From: an uncultured Eubacteriales bacterium
Lineage (GTDB): Bacteria; Bacillota; Clostridia; Lachnospirales; Lachnospiraceae
Direction of reading: 5' to 3'
DNA length: 50,201 bases
NCBI GenBank assembly: GCA_900314845.1
Contig: OMWV01000050.1
Location: 1 to 50,201, forward strand
The position numbers were made by a program, and so were the translations under genes. Positions 1-7,790 of the stretch are shown piece after piece. How positions within the stretch are numbered: position 1 is the stretch's first letter; each line of letters starts with the position of its first letter. The notes beneath the pieces are model-generated. The model worked only from the letters and a program-made list of their open reading frames with translations. It was not told where the DNA came from and made no database searches.

Positions 1-165
1 CCGGAAGAGCTTGACTATATCATCCCCGGCAACGATGATGCCATCAGAGCCGTAAGGCTTATCACATCCACCATGGCTGACGCTGTTATCGAGGCTAAGC
101 AGGGTATGGATGACGCAGCTGAGGCTGAAGAGGCTGAGGAAGCAGAAGCTGAGACAGAAGAGTAA
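1..165 (+). CDS. rpsB: Ribosomal protein S2, C-terminal fragment
   Basis: The window opens inside this gene; only the last 54 residues are present. The visible part contains the S2-like stretch [20 protein letters not shown], which forms the end of the S2 core domain in the 30S subunit. It is followed by a strongly acidic tail made almost only of Glu and Ala, a tail type often seen on clostridial S2. The stop codon TAA is at 163-165 and tsf begins 31 bases later, the standard rpsB-tsf operon order. The start, promoter and N-terminal domain lie outside the window. Confidence 0.93.
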   Translation, partial: PEELDYIIPGNDDAIRAVRLITSTMADAVIEAKQGMDDAAEAEEAEEAEAETEE

Positions 166-196
166 TTGAACAGAGGATTAATGGAGGAGATAAAAC

Positions 197-1135
197 ATGG
201 CAGCAATTACCGCTAAAATGGTTAAGGAACTCAGAGAGATGACCGGCGTCGGCATGATGGACTGCAAGAAGGCTCTTACAGCTACAGACGGCGATATGGA
301 CAAGGCTGTAGAATTTCTCAGAGAGAAAGGTCTTGCAGCTTCTGAGAAGAAGGCAGCAAGGATCGCTGCAGAGGGTATCGTTAAGACTGTTATCGCTCCC
401 GGCGCTAAGAAGGCAGCGATCGTTGAGGTAAACTCTGAGACAGACTTCGTTGCCAAGAACGCTGTATTCCAGGAATATGTAGGCAGAGTAGCAGACCAGG
501 CACTCGCTTCTGCTGATACAGATGTAGAAGCTTTCCTCGAGGAGCCCTGGATAGACGACGCTTCTATCACAGTAGCTCAGGCTCTCTCCCAGAAGGTAGC
601 CGTTATCGGCGAGAAGCTTTCTATCAGAAGATTCGCCCAGGTAGTGGATGAGAATGGTGTTGTTGCTTCCTATATTCACGCAGGCGGCAAGATCGGCGTA
701 CTTGTGGATATGGAGACAGAGGCAGCTCCCGAGGAAGTTGCTGAGATCGGCAAGAACGTAGCGATGCAGATCGCAGCTATGAAGCCCAAGTATACAAACA
801 GAGATGAAGTTGATGCTGATTACATCGCGCATGAGAAGGAGATCCTTCTGGCTCAGATCCAGAACGATCCCAAGGAGTCCAAGAAGCCTGAGAAGGTTAT
901 CCAGGGCATCATCATGGGCCGTATCAACAAGGAGCTCAAGGAAGTATGCCTGCTCGACCAGGTATATGTAAAGGCTGAGGATGGCAAGCAGTCTGTCGGA
1001 AAGTATGTTGAGGCAGAGGGCAAGAAGCTTGGCAAGGCAGTCAAGATCAAGGGCTTTGTCCGCTATGAGACAGGCGAAGGAATGCAGAAGAAAGAAGAAA
1101 ACTTCGCTGAGGAAGTAGCTAAGCAGATGAAATGA
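197..1135 (+). CDS. tsf: Translation elongation factor Ts
   Basis: EF-Ts is the nucleotide exchange factor that releases GDP from EF-Tu. The 312-residue product has the N-terminal UBA-like helical module with signature LREMTGVGMMDCKKAL (residues 12-27) and the second signature NSETDFVAKN with the TDFV motif at residues 82-85, which contacts the EF-Tu G domain in known structures. Two dimerisation-type core repeats follow. The length is usual for clostridial EF-Ts. The start is supported by the ribosome site GGAGGAG a few bases upstream. It follows rpsB in the same operon and ends before a good intrinsic terminator. Nothing unusual is seen. Confidence 0.98.
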   Translation: MAAITAKMVKELREMTGVGMMDCKKALTATDGDMDKAVEFLREKGLAASEKKAARIAAEGIVKTVIAPGAKKAAIVEVNSETDFVAKNAVFQEYVGRVADQALASADTDVEAFLEEPWIDDASITVAQALSQKVAVIGEKLSIRRFAQVVDENGVVASYIHAGGKIGVLVDMETEAAPEEVAEIGKNVAMQIAAMKPKYTNRDEVDADYIAHEKEILLAQIQNDPKESKKPEKVIQGIIMGRINKELKEVCLLDQVYVKAEDGKQSVGKYVEAEGKKLGKAVKIKGFVRYETGEGMQKKEENFAEEVAKQMK

Positions 1136-1192
1136 TCCGGACAGATCCTTCTCTCAGAGATAGATTTTTGTCAGGCAGATAAGATTATTACA

Positions 1193-1217
1193 GGGAGTAC
1201 GGTTGTACTCCCTTTTT
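1193..1217 (+). terminator. Intrinsic terminator of rpsB-tsf
   Basis: Perfect 8-bp stem GGGAGTAC / GTACTCCC with a four-base loop, followed directly by a run of T. It lies 57 bases after the tsf stop and closes the operon. Confidence 0.9.
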
Positions 1218-1232
1218 TGCTGAGCAGCAGGG

Positions 1233-1262
1233 AAAAAAGGGCCGGTGAGATTACACCGGCCC
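1233..1262 (-). terminator. Intrinsic terminator of the CoA-transferase gene
   Basis: Read on the minus strand: 9-bp stem GGGCCGGTG / CACCGGCCC with a six-base loop and then six T. It lies about 50 bases beyond the stop of the minus-strand CoA-transferase, tail to tail with the tsf terminator. Confidence 0.88.
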
Positions 1263-1309
1263 CGTTCCGAGGTATATTTATAACTTTCAGGGGAAAATCC
1301 TTCCTGAAA

Positions 1310-2662
1310 TTACATGGTTACCTTACTTGTGCGTGTCCAGATTCCCATCTTCTCTGCCTCTTTTATGAGTTCATCACGGAAATCGGGATGCGCGATATTG
1401 ATCAGAGCTTCCGCTCTCTGCCATGTTGACTTGCCCTTTAATGTGGCAACGCCGTACTCTGTTACGATGTTGTGAACAGCTGTACGAGGTGTTGTTACGA
1501 TAGAGCCTGTCTGCAGGGTAGGAACGATGAGGGACTGACGGCTGCCATCCTTCATGGTCCTGGTCGAGTGGAGGCAGATGAATCCCTGGCCGCCCTTCGA
1601 GAGGTAAGCGCCCTCGGCGAAATCGAGCTGTCCGCCTGTACCGCTGATCTGTGTGAAGCCTGCTGATTCCGCGTTGACCTGGCCAAAGAGATCCAGGTTG
1701 ATGCAGCTGTTGATGGAGACGAACTTGTCGATGCTCTGTACAACGCCTACGTTGTTTACATAGTTTACCGGAGCGTTGAAGACGATCTGGTTGTCATCGA
1801 TGAAATCATAAAGCTTCTTTGTTCCGCCGGCAAATGTATAGATGATCTTGCCCTTGTCGCGGTTCTTGTTGCCTGTGATCTTGCCGGCCTCGTAAAGGTC
1901 AACATAGGAATCAACAAGCATCTCTGTATGGCCGCTCAGATCCTTAATATCGGATTCTGCCAGCTTCTTGCCGATAGCGGAAGGCAGACCGCCGATACCC
2001 AGCTGAAGAGTAGAGCCATCCTGGATCATGTTTACAACATAGTCAGCGATTATCTCATCTTCCGGAGTAGCTGCCTTGCCGGGAATCTCGGGCATAGGAG
2101 AACCGGAACCTTCTACGATATAATCGACATCCGCGATGTTGAGCTCTGTCTCATATCCGAGAGCCCTGGGCATCTTCTCGTTTGTCTCGACGATGACCAT
2201 CTTCGCAGCCTTGAGAAGACCTCGGAGATCGGAAGCCTGGGGGCCAAGGTTGAAATTGCCCCATTTATCCATGGGATGAACCTGGATCGTGAGGATATCG
2301 ATGCCGGTCTCCGGCCAGTAGTAGGGAAGCTCATTGAAAAGCATGGGGATGAACCAGAGCCTGCCGGCCTTGTTTATCTTTCTGTCTATTCCATTCATAT
2401 GAGCAGAGGCAAATCTGATATTGTCTACATCTGCATCGTCTGTATATGCTGCATACAGCTTATCGACAACAAGTGTTGTGCTTACGATCTCTACATTGTG
2501 GAGCTCTTTTGCTCTCTTGCCGATAGCGATATCGATGTCGTGAGGAGCGGAAAGACCGAGGCCGTAGGAAACTCTGTCCCCGTCCTTTATCTTGGCAGCT
2601 GCTTCATCTGCCGTGATAAGTCTCTTCTTGTATTCCTCAGCTATCTGCGAAATCTTGTACAT
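1310..2662 (-). CDS. but: Butyryl-CoA:acetate CoA-transferase family protein
   Basis: A 450-residue acetyl-CoA hydrolase/transferase (cat1/4-hydroxybutyrate CoA-transferase family). In gut Clostridia this family moves CoA from butyryl-CoA to acetate, the last step of butyrate formation. Visible family motifs are LGIGGLPSAIG (221-231), GHTEM with the expected catalytic Glu247, INLDLFGQVNAESAG, and GTGGQLDFAEGAYLSKGGQ in the CoA-binding C-terminal half. Length and ends match the Roseburia/Eubacterium type. The start has an AGGAGG site. It is a single-gene unit with its own promoter, a Rex-like operator and a terminator. 4-hydroxybutyrate or propionyl-CoA:acetate specificity cannot be excluded by sequence reading alone, but the family is clear. 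Confidence 0.88.
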   Translation of the reverse strand: MYKISQIAEEYKKRLITADEAAAKIKDGDRVSYGLGLSAPHDIDIAIGKRAKELHNVEIVSTTLVVDKLYAAYTDDADVDNIRFASAHMNGIDRKINKAGRLWFIPMLFNELPYYWPETGIDILTIQVHPMDKWGNFNLGPQASDLRGLLKAAKMVIVETNEKMPRALGYETELNIADVDYIVEGSGSPMPEIPGKAATPEDEIIADYVVNMIQDGSTLQLGIGGLPSAIGKKLAESDIKDLSGHTEMLVDSYVDLYEAGKITGNKNRDKGKIIYTFAGGTKKLYDFIDDNQIVFNAPVNYVNNVGVVQSIDKFVSINSCINLDLFGQVNAESAGFTQISGTGGQLDFAEGAYLSKGGQGFICLHSTRTMKDGSRQSLIVPTLQTGSIVTTPRTAVHNIVTEYGVATLKGKSTWQRAEALINIAHPDFRDELIKEAEKMGIWTRTSKVTM

Positions 2663-2698
2663 CGTATTACCTCCTTTAATAGATGCCCGTCAGACTCT

Positions 2699-2716
2699 TT
2701 GTCAAAATTTTCACTA
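2699..2716 (-). promoter_or_regulatory. Putative Rex operator at the CoA-transferase promoter
   Basis: The 18-mer TTGTCAAAATTTTCACTA (top strand) matches the Rex consensus TTGTGAA-N4-TTCACAA at 12 of 14 informative positions. It covers the predicted start site just downstream of the -10 box, a position where a bound repressor would block RNA polymerase. rex is encoded in the same window. Confidence 0.65.
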
Positions 2717-2721
2717 TTCCT

Positions 2722-2750
2722 ATTATAAAGCATAGATTGCCTTTTTGCAA
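2722..2750 (-). promoter_or_regulatory. Predicted sigma-A promoter of the CoA-transferase gene
   Basis: On the minus strand: -35 TTGCAA (2745-2750), 17-bp spacer, -10 TATAAT (2722-2727). The predicted transcription start is near 2715, giving a leader of about 50 bases with a good ribosome site. Confidence 0.8.
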
Positions 2751-2880
2751 TTATGTATTTAGTAAAATACCACATTATTTTCGAAGAATATTCTGAATAT
2801 TATGTGACTTCTGTTCGAAAGAGGCAGGGCTATTATCCCGGATCATTAGGGAAAATGCACGGAAGAGCGACCTGCGCGGT

Positions 2881-2910
2881 TAGACAAGCCTGCTCCTATA
2901 ATGTTATAAT
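2881..2910 (+). promoter_or_regulatory. Predicted promoter of the metallo-beta-lactamase lipoprotein operon
   Basis: TAGACA (2881-2886), 18-bp spacer, TATAAT (2905-2910). It sits 20 bases before the chosen start codon, so the leader would be very short. The -35 box is imperfect. Confidence 0.5.
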
Positions 2911-2929
2911 CTGTCGTAAGGGTGATCCT

Positions 2930-4174
2930 ATGAGAAAGTTTAAGCATCTGTATCTCTTTGTCCTTATCCTGGTATTGATCAGCGGGGGCTGCGGCGGGGC
3001 ACCGTCATCGGCTGAAACTCAGGCAAGAGCCGGCGAGAGTATGTCAGAAACTGTTTCGGCGGCTGTCCAGGCAGAAGAAACTTCAGAGAGACAAACAGCT
3101 GCCATACAGACCGATAAACCAGCGGAAAACAGACCCTCAGGCCGGATGAAGGTGGAATTTCTCGACGTTGGTCAGGGGGACAGCGCGCTGATAAGCTGCG
3201 GGAAGCATTATATGCTGATAGACGGCGGCAAGCCGGCCTATTCGAGAAAGATCTATACGATATTAAAAGACAGAGGAATAAAAAAGCTGGATCTTATCGT
3301 GGCTACCCATGCCCACGATGATCATGTCGGCGGTCTGTCCGGTGCCCTAAATTACGCTGGCGCCGGAAAGATCCTGGCGACGAAGACCCGCGCCGGCGAG
3401 GATGACGACAGAAGTTTTCGCAGCCTTGTAAAGTATGCAGAAAAAAATGGGACAGGTCTTACTGTTCCAAAAGCAGGCAGCAGTTATAAGCTTGGCACTG
3501 CCCTTGTGAAGATCCTGGCGGTAAACAGCACGGATCCTTCAGAGGAAGATGCTGTCAACGATTCTTCTATTATATTGAAGATAAAATTTGGCAATACGTC
3601 ATTTCTTTTCACGGGAGACGCGGGATACCGGGCGGAAGAGGTCCTGCTTGGGAGCGGTCAGGATATCCGGGCAGATGTGCTCAAAGCCGGCCATCATGGC
3701 AGCGAAACTTCAGGCAGCTCCCGCTTCCTTGATAAAGTCAGGCCGGAATATACGGTTATATCCTGCGGAAGGGGAAACACATACGGTCATCCGCGAAAGG
3801 AGACGCTGAGCCGCCTGCAGAGCGTGGGGACAAAAATATTCCGCACGGACCTGCAGGGAGATATCACCTGCGTCTCGGACGGGGAGAAAATTTCCTTCAC
3901 GACTGAGAAAAAGGCGGATGAAAAGAGCCTGATGACTCCCGGTAATGCAGCCGGGGAGACGAAACAGACTCAGGCAAAGGCTCTTGATGACGGAGAAAAG
4001 GACAGCCGGACTGGGGTCAGAGAATATGTTCTCAATACAAGGTCCATGAAATTTCATGATCCAAACTGCCGGGCAGTTTCAAAGATGGCGGCCGGCAATA
4101 CAGTGAGGAAGAAATGCACAAGACAGGAACTGATCGACTCAGGTTACAGTCCCTGCAAAATATGCAATCCCTGA
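2930..4174 (+). CDS. ComEC/Rec2-type metallo-beta-lactamase-fold lipoprotein with C-terminal Cys-rich module
   Basis: The 414-residue product starts with a basic, hydrophobic signal and a lipobox-like SGGC with Cys21, so it is probably anchored outside the cell membrane. A low-complexity linker leads to a metallo-beta-lactamase fold of the ComEC C-terminal type: LDVGQGDSALI, the metal motif THAHDDH (126-132), LFTGDAG, and KAGHHGSETS. Known relatives are nucleases or hydrolases; the substrate here is unknown. The last 50 residues form a separate module (YVLNTRSMKFHDPNC..KKC..SPCKIC) that resembles the Ada-type metal-binding domain and carries four Cys. Residue 60 of the longer open frame (from 2753) is chosen as start because it begins the signal peptide and lies just after a promoter. 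It heads a three-gene operon. Confidence 0.8.
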   Translation: MRKFKHLYLFVLILVLISGGCGGAPSSAETQARAGESMSETVSAAVQAEETSERQTAAIQTDKPAENRPSGRMKVEFLDVGQGDSALISCGKHYMLIDGGKPAYSRKIYTILKDRGIKKLDLIVATHAHDDHVGGLSGALNYAGAGKILATKTRAGEDDDRSFRSLVKYAEKNGTGLTVPKAGSSYKLGTALVKILAVNSTDPSEEDAVNDSSIILKIKFGNTSFLFTGDAGYRAEEVLLGSGQDIRADVLKAGHHGSETSGSSRFLDKVRPEYTVISCGRGNTYGHPRKETLSRLQSVGTKIFRTDLQGDITCVSDGEKISFTTEKKADEKSLMTPGNAAGETKQTQAKALDDGEKDSRTGVREYVLNTRSMKFHDPNCRAVSKMAAGNTVRKKCTRQELIDSGYSPCKICNP

Positions 4175-4209
4175 TTGCGGACTTTAGAGAAAATATCAGG
4201 AGGTCATTC

Positions 4210-4761
4210 ATGAGGTACGGAAAATACTTACAGATGAGGGAATATCTGGCAGAAAAGCCAAAGCTTGACAGGGCAGTCAGCCTCTTGTCCCGGGGACTGA
4301 CAATTTTCATTTATATCTCTTATACGGCACAGGCTCTTTTTCTGCTCCTTAAGAAGGATAAAAAGGCAGCGGGATTTTTGGGAGTGCCGGCTGCAGTCTT
4401 TGTCAGCGGAAGTCTCATACGAAGATCTATTGACGCTCCCAGGCCGGGCGATGTGCTGGATCTGAAGATCAGGCAGACGGGAAAGGAAAGCACCCGGTGC
4501 CGGGGAAAGGAAAGAAATAAGAGGAAGGGAAAGAGTTTCCCCAGCAGGCACTCATTCTCAGCCGCTGTTGTGGCGGCAGCATTTGGCTGGCTGGATAAGA
4601 GGGCAGGGGCTGTCATGGGAGCGGCGGCTGTCTGTCTTGGCATCTGCCGGGTATTAAAGGGTTCTCACTGGATAAAAGATGTCGCGGCAGGCCTGGCCTA
4701 TGGGACAGGCGGAGGGCTTGCAGGATTTCATATTATAGATATAATAGAAGGAAAACATTGA
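4210..4761 (+). CDS. PAP2-family membrane phosphatase
   Basis: A 183-residue integral membrane protein of the type 2 phosphatidic acid phosphatase family, which removes phosphate from lipid phosphates such as phosphatidate, phosphatidylglycerophosphate or undecaprenyl pyrophosphate. All three motifs are visible: RRSIDAPRP (71-79), PSRHS with His114, and R147-x5-His153-x3-Asp157. Hydrophobic segments surround them. An ATG 96 bases upstream is in frame, but the AGGAGG at 4199-4204 clearly marks the one at 4210. It lies 35 bases after the lipoprotein gene and 34 before the patatin gene, which suggests a joint role in envelope lipid turnover. The exact substrate is not predictable. Confidence 0.85.
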   Translation: MRYGKYLQMREYLAEKPKLDRAVSLLSRGLTIFIYISYTAQALFLLLKKDKKAAGFLGVPAAVFVSGSLIRRSIDAPRPGDVLDLKIRQTGKESTRCRGKERNKRKGKSFPSRHSFSAAVVAAAFGWLDKRAGAVMGAAAVCLGICRVLKGSHWIKDVAAGLAYGTGGGLAGFHIIDIIEGKH

Positions 4762-4795
4762 AGAAATTTATTTTTCAGAGAAAGAAAGTGATGCG

Positions 4796-5656
4796 ATGGG
4801 CAAGATAGGACTGGTTGTAGAGGGCGGCGGCATGAAGTGCGCCTACAGCGCGGGTGTGCTGGATGCCTTTCTGGACGATGGGATAAGATTTGATTATGTG
4901 ATCGGTGTTTCCGCCGGCAGCGGGAACTCGGCATCGTATCTGGCAGGACAGAGGGGAAGAAACCTCAGATTTTATACAGATCATATCAGCAATCCCGCCT
5001 ATTTTGGCATTCGGTCTTTCCTGAAGACAGGTGATCTGTTCGGCCTTCGGTATATCTATGGAACTCTCACGAATTCCGGCGGCGGGGATACTCTGGACTA
5101 TGACAGCATGCAGAAGAATCCGGCAGAATTTGTTGTTGTGGCGACGAATGCCAGGACTGGGAAGCCGGCTTATTTTACAAAGAGAGATATCCCCAGAGAT
5201 GATTACCGGATCATCATGGCATCCTGCGCGATCCCGTCCGTGACAAAGCCTGTCAGGATAGGCTCTGAAAAATATGTAGACGGAGGCGTTTCCGATTCTC
5301 TTCCTTTCAAAAGGGCCTTTGAGGATGGCTGCGACAAGGTGGTCATGATCATGTCAAAGCCCAGAGATTATGTCAAGGAGCCGGAGAAAAACCGCCTCTT
5401 TTATCACACGATGTGCCTGGGATACCCCAATGTTGTTAAGGATCTGGACAGGCGCCATATCGTCTACAACCGGCAGCTCAGGCAGGCTCACAGACTGGAG
5501 AAGGAAGGGAAGATGTTTATTTTCTGCCCCAGCCGGCATATGAAAATGGACACCTATGCCATGGACGAGAAGGCAAACAGAAGACTCTATGATCTGGGTC
5601 TGAGGGATTACTCCCATCTGAGGGGAGATCTGGCCGCTTTCCTGGCAGGGAAGTAA
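4796..5656 (+). CDS. Patatin-like phospholipase / acyl hydrolase
   Basis: A 286-residue patatin-fold serine hydrolase. It has the oxyanion loop VEGGGMKCAYSAG near the N terminus, the nucleophile elbow GVSAG with Ser39, and the catalytic Asp in VDGGVSDS (Asp162), so the Ser-Asp dyad is complete. The family cleaves acyl chains from membrane lipids. It resembles the YjjU/RssA-like cytoplasmic branch; there is no signal peptide or membrane segment. Together with the PAP2 gene just upstream it makes a lipid-remodelling operon. No terminator is visible before the dnaJ promoter. Confidence 0.86.
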   Translation: MGKIGLVVEGGGMKCAYSAGVLDAFLDDGIRFDYVIGVSAGSGNSASYLAGQRGRNLRFYTDHISNPAYFGIRSFLKTGDLFGLRYIYGTLTNSGGGDTLDYDSMQKNPAEFVVVATNARTGKPAYFTKRDIPRDDYRIIMASCAIPSVTKPVRIGSEKYVDGGVSDSLPFKRAFEDGCDKVVMIMSKPRDYVKEPEKNRLFYHTMCLGYPNVVKDLDRRHIVYNRQLRQAHRLEKEGKMFIFCPSRHMKMDTYAMDEKANRRLYDLGLRDYSHLRGDLAAFLAGK

Positions 5657-5687
5657 GGGAAAATTTCACTGGGTCCGGAGAAAGCTA

Positions 5688-5716
5688 TTGACGAAGATAA
5701 CTTCTTGTGTTATATT
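5688..5716 (+). promoter_or_regulatory. Predicted promoter of the DnaJ-family gene
   Basis: TTGACG (5688-5693), 17-bp spacer, TATATT (5711-5716). A 10-bp perfect stem-loop (5734-5757) begins about ten bases after the predicted start. No CIRCE (HrcA) inverted repeat is present, so classical heat-shock repression is not indicated. Confidence 0.7.
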
Positions 5717-5733
5717 ACATGTAGAACAAACAG

Positions 5734-5757
5734 GATCAGCAGATACGTCTGCTGATC
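5734..5757 (+). promoter_or_regulatory. 5'-leader stem-loop of the DnaJ-family gene
   Basis: GATCAGCAGA / TCTGCTGATC, a perfect 10-bp stem with loop TACG. It is not followed by a T-run, so it is not a terminator; the start codon follows 37 bases later. It may stabilise the messenger or bind a protein. Confidence 0.6.
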
Positions 5758-5794
5758 GTTTGGTAAATGGAATATTCACAGAGGAGAGACGGTT

Positions 5795-6859
5795 ATGGCT
5801 AAGAGAGATTATTACGATGTCCTCGGAGTCAGCAAAAGCGCCGATGATAAGACGATAAAGAGAGCTTACAGGAAGCTTGCCAAGAAGTATCATCCGGATA
5901 TGAATCCGGGGGACAAGGCGGCGGAGTTAAAATTTAAGGAAGTCACTGAGGCTTACAATGTCCTGAGCGATCCGCAGAAGAAGAAGATGTATGACCGGTT
6001 CGGACATGCAGCCTTTGAAGAAGGCTTCGGCCAGGGTGCCGGCGGAGCGGGTCAGGGACCCTTTGGCGGTTTCGGGGGCTTTGGCGGCTTCGGCGGTTCC
6101 GGGAATGGGGGCTATCAGACCTATACGTTCACTGATGAAAATGGCAATGTCCATACATATAAGACAAACGCCGGCGGCGGCTTTTCCGGCTTCGGCCAGG
6201 GAGCGGGCTTTGGCGGCAATATGGGAGACATATTCGGGGATCTGTTCGGCGATATGTTCAAGGGTGCCTCTTCAGGAGGCGCCGGGCGGCAGGGCGCACC
6301 TTCAAGGGGAGCAGACCTGACATCAGATATAGATGTTGCCTTTGACGAGGCAGTCAGAGGCTGCGAGAAGCTGATCCGCTTCAGAGATCAGAGCGGCAGG
6401 GAGCATTCTTTAAAGGTTCATATTCCTGCCGGCATTGAAGATGGCAAGTCCATACGCCTGCGCGGCAAGGGAGCAGCAGGTCCTGCGGGGAACGGCGATC
6501 TTCTTCTCAGAGTCCACGTGGGAGAGAGAGCCGGATTTATCAGGAAGGGGAGAGATATCTACACAAGTGCCAGCATCCCCTTTACGACGGCGGTCTTCGG
6601 GGGCGAAGCTCTCGTTCAGACCGTAGACGGCACAGTCAGATGCCGGATTCCGGCGGGAAGCCAGTCGGGAAGAAAGATCCGGCTGCGCGGCAAGGGTGTT
6701 CCCGATATGAAGAACCCCTCCGTGTGCGGCGATGAATATGTGACTATCCAGATCCAGGTACCCGTCGATCTGAGTCCGGAGGCAAGGAATAAGCTCAGAG
6801 AATTTGAACAGATCTGTAAGAATGATAAGAAGAGGACAAGAAACGGGAGCGCGGCGTGA
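5795..6859 (+). CDS. DnaJ-family co-chaperone without zinc finger (CbpA-like)
   Basis: A 354-residue J-domain protein that would stimulate an Hsp70 (DnaK) ATPase. The J-domain occupies residues 1-70 with the essential HPD at 33-35. A Gly/Phe-rich linker follows (about 80-170), then two DnaJ C-terminal peptide-binding domains. The CxxCxGxG zinc-finger repeats of true DnaJ are absent, so it is a type II (CbpA/DnaJ2-like) protein. It stands alone, not in an hrcA-grpE-dnaK cluster, with its own promoter and terminator. The ribosome site GAGGAG supports the start. Client specificity is unknown. Confidence 0.88.
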   Translation: MAKRDYYDVLGVSKSADDKTIKRAYRKLAKKYHPDMNPGDKAAELKFKEVTEAYNVLSDPQKKKMYDRFGHAAFEEGFGQGAGGAGQGPFGGFGGFGGFGGSGNGGYQTYTFTDENGNVHTYKTNAGGGFSGFGQGAGFGGNMGDIFGDLFGDMFKGASSGGAGRQGAPSRGADLTSDIDVAFDEAVRGCEKLIRFRDQSGREHSLKVHIPAGIEDGKSIRLRGKGAAGPAGNGDLLLRVHVGERAGFIRKGRDIYTSASIPFTTAVFGGEALVQTVDGTVRCRIPAGSQSGRKIRLRGKGVPDMKNPSVCGDEYVTIQIQVPVDLSPEARNKLREFEQICKNDKKRTRNGSAA

Positions 6860-6880
6860 TGACTGCCGCTGAAGTTTTCG

Positions 6881-6929
6881 CGAAGGATAGAAGAACCTTC
6901 TGCCGGCCGGCAGAAGGTCCTTCGTTTTA
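6881..6929 (+). terminator. Intrinsic terminator after the DnaJ-family gene
   Basis: Stem ACCTTCTGCC / GGCAGAAGGT with loop GGCC, extended outward by CGAAGGA / TCCTTCG with an unpaired bulge on the left arm, followed by TTTT. Confidence 0.85.
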
Positions 6930-6933
6930 TCTT

Positions 6934-7536
6934 TTATTCCTCAGATGTCTTGTTCTCGACAAATGATCTCAGAAGTGCCCGGATACTGCGGTGCAGATAG
7001 GGCTTATACTCTTCATAAGGAAGGGGTTCCCCCTCCAGGATGACGTCGTAGCAGGCTGCGCCGACCATCTCTATTATCGTGTACACAGCGATCTCCATCT
7101 CTTTTTCGCTCATCTTATAGGGAAGGATGTCCGCAAATTCGCCGAGGACTCCGGGATCTGCCTGATCCATGGCGCGGGCAAAAACTCCCCAGCTTAGTCT
7201 CTTGTTGATAAAACGGAGCAGAGCCTTGTCCTCCTGAAACTGATCCAGGATCGCATCGATAAAAGCGATCACCTTATCTTCCGGATCATCATACTGGCTG
7301 AAATCAGAGCAGCTGAGGGCATGGCGAATCATCTTGCTTGCCCTGTCGGCGATCAGCTTCTGCTGCAGGTCATACTTATCATGGAAATAGAGATAGAATG
7401 TTCCCTTAGCAAGACCGGCCTGACCGGCTATGTCGGAGATGGATGTCCTTGAGATCCCCTTGCTCGTGAAAAGATGAAACGCTGAATCCATCAGTTTGTG
7501 AAGCTTCAGCTGCTTGTTCTGTTCGACCCGTCCCAT
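6934..7536 (-). CDS. TetR/AcrR-family repressor, likely regulator of the MMPL operon
   Basis: A 200-residue TetR-type regulator. The N-terminal helix-turn-helix is clear: LMDSAFHLFTSKGISRTSIS followed by DIAGQAGLAKGTFYLYFHDKYDL. The C-terminal ligand domain is not assignable. An upstream in-frame ATG at 7587 would be nearly leaderless; the ATG at 7536 has AAGGGAG seven bases before it and is preferred. The gene is divergent from the MMPL transporter, whose promoter carries two TGACC-N3-GGTCA palindromes of a form typical for TetR-family operators. Control of the neighbour by a small lipophilic ligand is the natural inference. Its own promoter (7599-7627) does not carry such a palindrome. Confidence 0.88.
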   Translation of the reverse strand: MGRVEQNKQLKLHKLMDSAFHLFTSKGISRTSISDIAGQAGLAKGTFYLYFHDKYDLQQKLIADRASKMIRHALSCSDFSQYDDPEDKVIAFIDAILDQFQEDKALLRFINKRLSWGVFARAMDQADPGVLGEFADILPYKMSEKEMEIAVYTIIEMVGAACYDVILEGEPLPYEEYKPYLHRSIRALLRSFVENKTSEE

Positions 7537-7598
7537 ATCGATACTCCCTTTATCCTGTGCATAAACAGTAATGCGGTAAAACGGCATTATTTACGATT

Positions 7599-7627
7599 AT
7601 TTTACTTCTATTGTCGGCAATTGTCAA
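7599..7627 (-). promoter_or_regulatory. Predicted promoter of the TetR regulator gene
   Basis: On the minus strand: TTGACA (7622-7627), 17-bp spacer, TAAAAT (7599-7604). The predicted leader to the ATG at 7536 is about 55 bases. Confidence 0.7.
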
Positions 7628-7707
7628 AGAATTCGGCTTATTAGCAGTCAAATGCCTTGCTGGCTACAATCACATGAAAATGTCAGGGTTTATTTTGCAT
7701 ACATAAA

Positions 7708-7736
7708 TTGACCGGCGGTCACTTTTGTAGTATTAT
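7708..7736 (+). promoter_or_regulatory. Predicted promoter of the MMPL/heptad-repeat operon
   Basis: TTGACC (7708-7713), 17-bp spacer, TATTAT (7731-7736). The -35 box is itself part of the first operator palindrome. Confidence 0.75.
7709..7721 (+). promoter_or_regulatory. Putative TetR-family operator 1
   Basis: TGACC-GGC-GGTCA, a perfect 5-bp inverted repeat overlapping the -35 box. A repressor bound here would exclude RNA polymerase. Confidence 0.7.
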
Positions 7737-7751
7737 ACCATATGAACGTTA

Positions 7752-7770
7752 AAATGACCAGTGGTCATTT
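7752..7770 (+). promoter_or_regulatory. Putative TetR-family operator 2
   Basis: AAATGACCAGTGGTCATTT, perfect 8-bp arms around three bases. It lies downstream of the predicted start site and shares the TGACC-N3-GGTCA core with operator 1; the two centres are 46 bases apart. Confidence 0.75.
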
Positions 7771-7790
7771 ATTGTCAGGGAGGAGTATTT

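Noticed and set aside
2753-2929. Longer N terminus of the metallo-beta-lactamase lipoprotein
   Set aside because: It would place a signal peptide 60 residues inside the protein, and a promoter lies between the two starts.
5717-5794. CIRCE heat-shock element before the DnaJ-family gene
   Set aside because: The stem-loop GATCAGCAGA / TCTGCTGATC does not match the TTAGCACTC-N9-GAGTGCTAA pattern.
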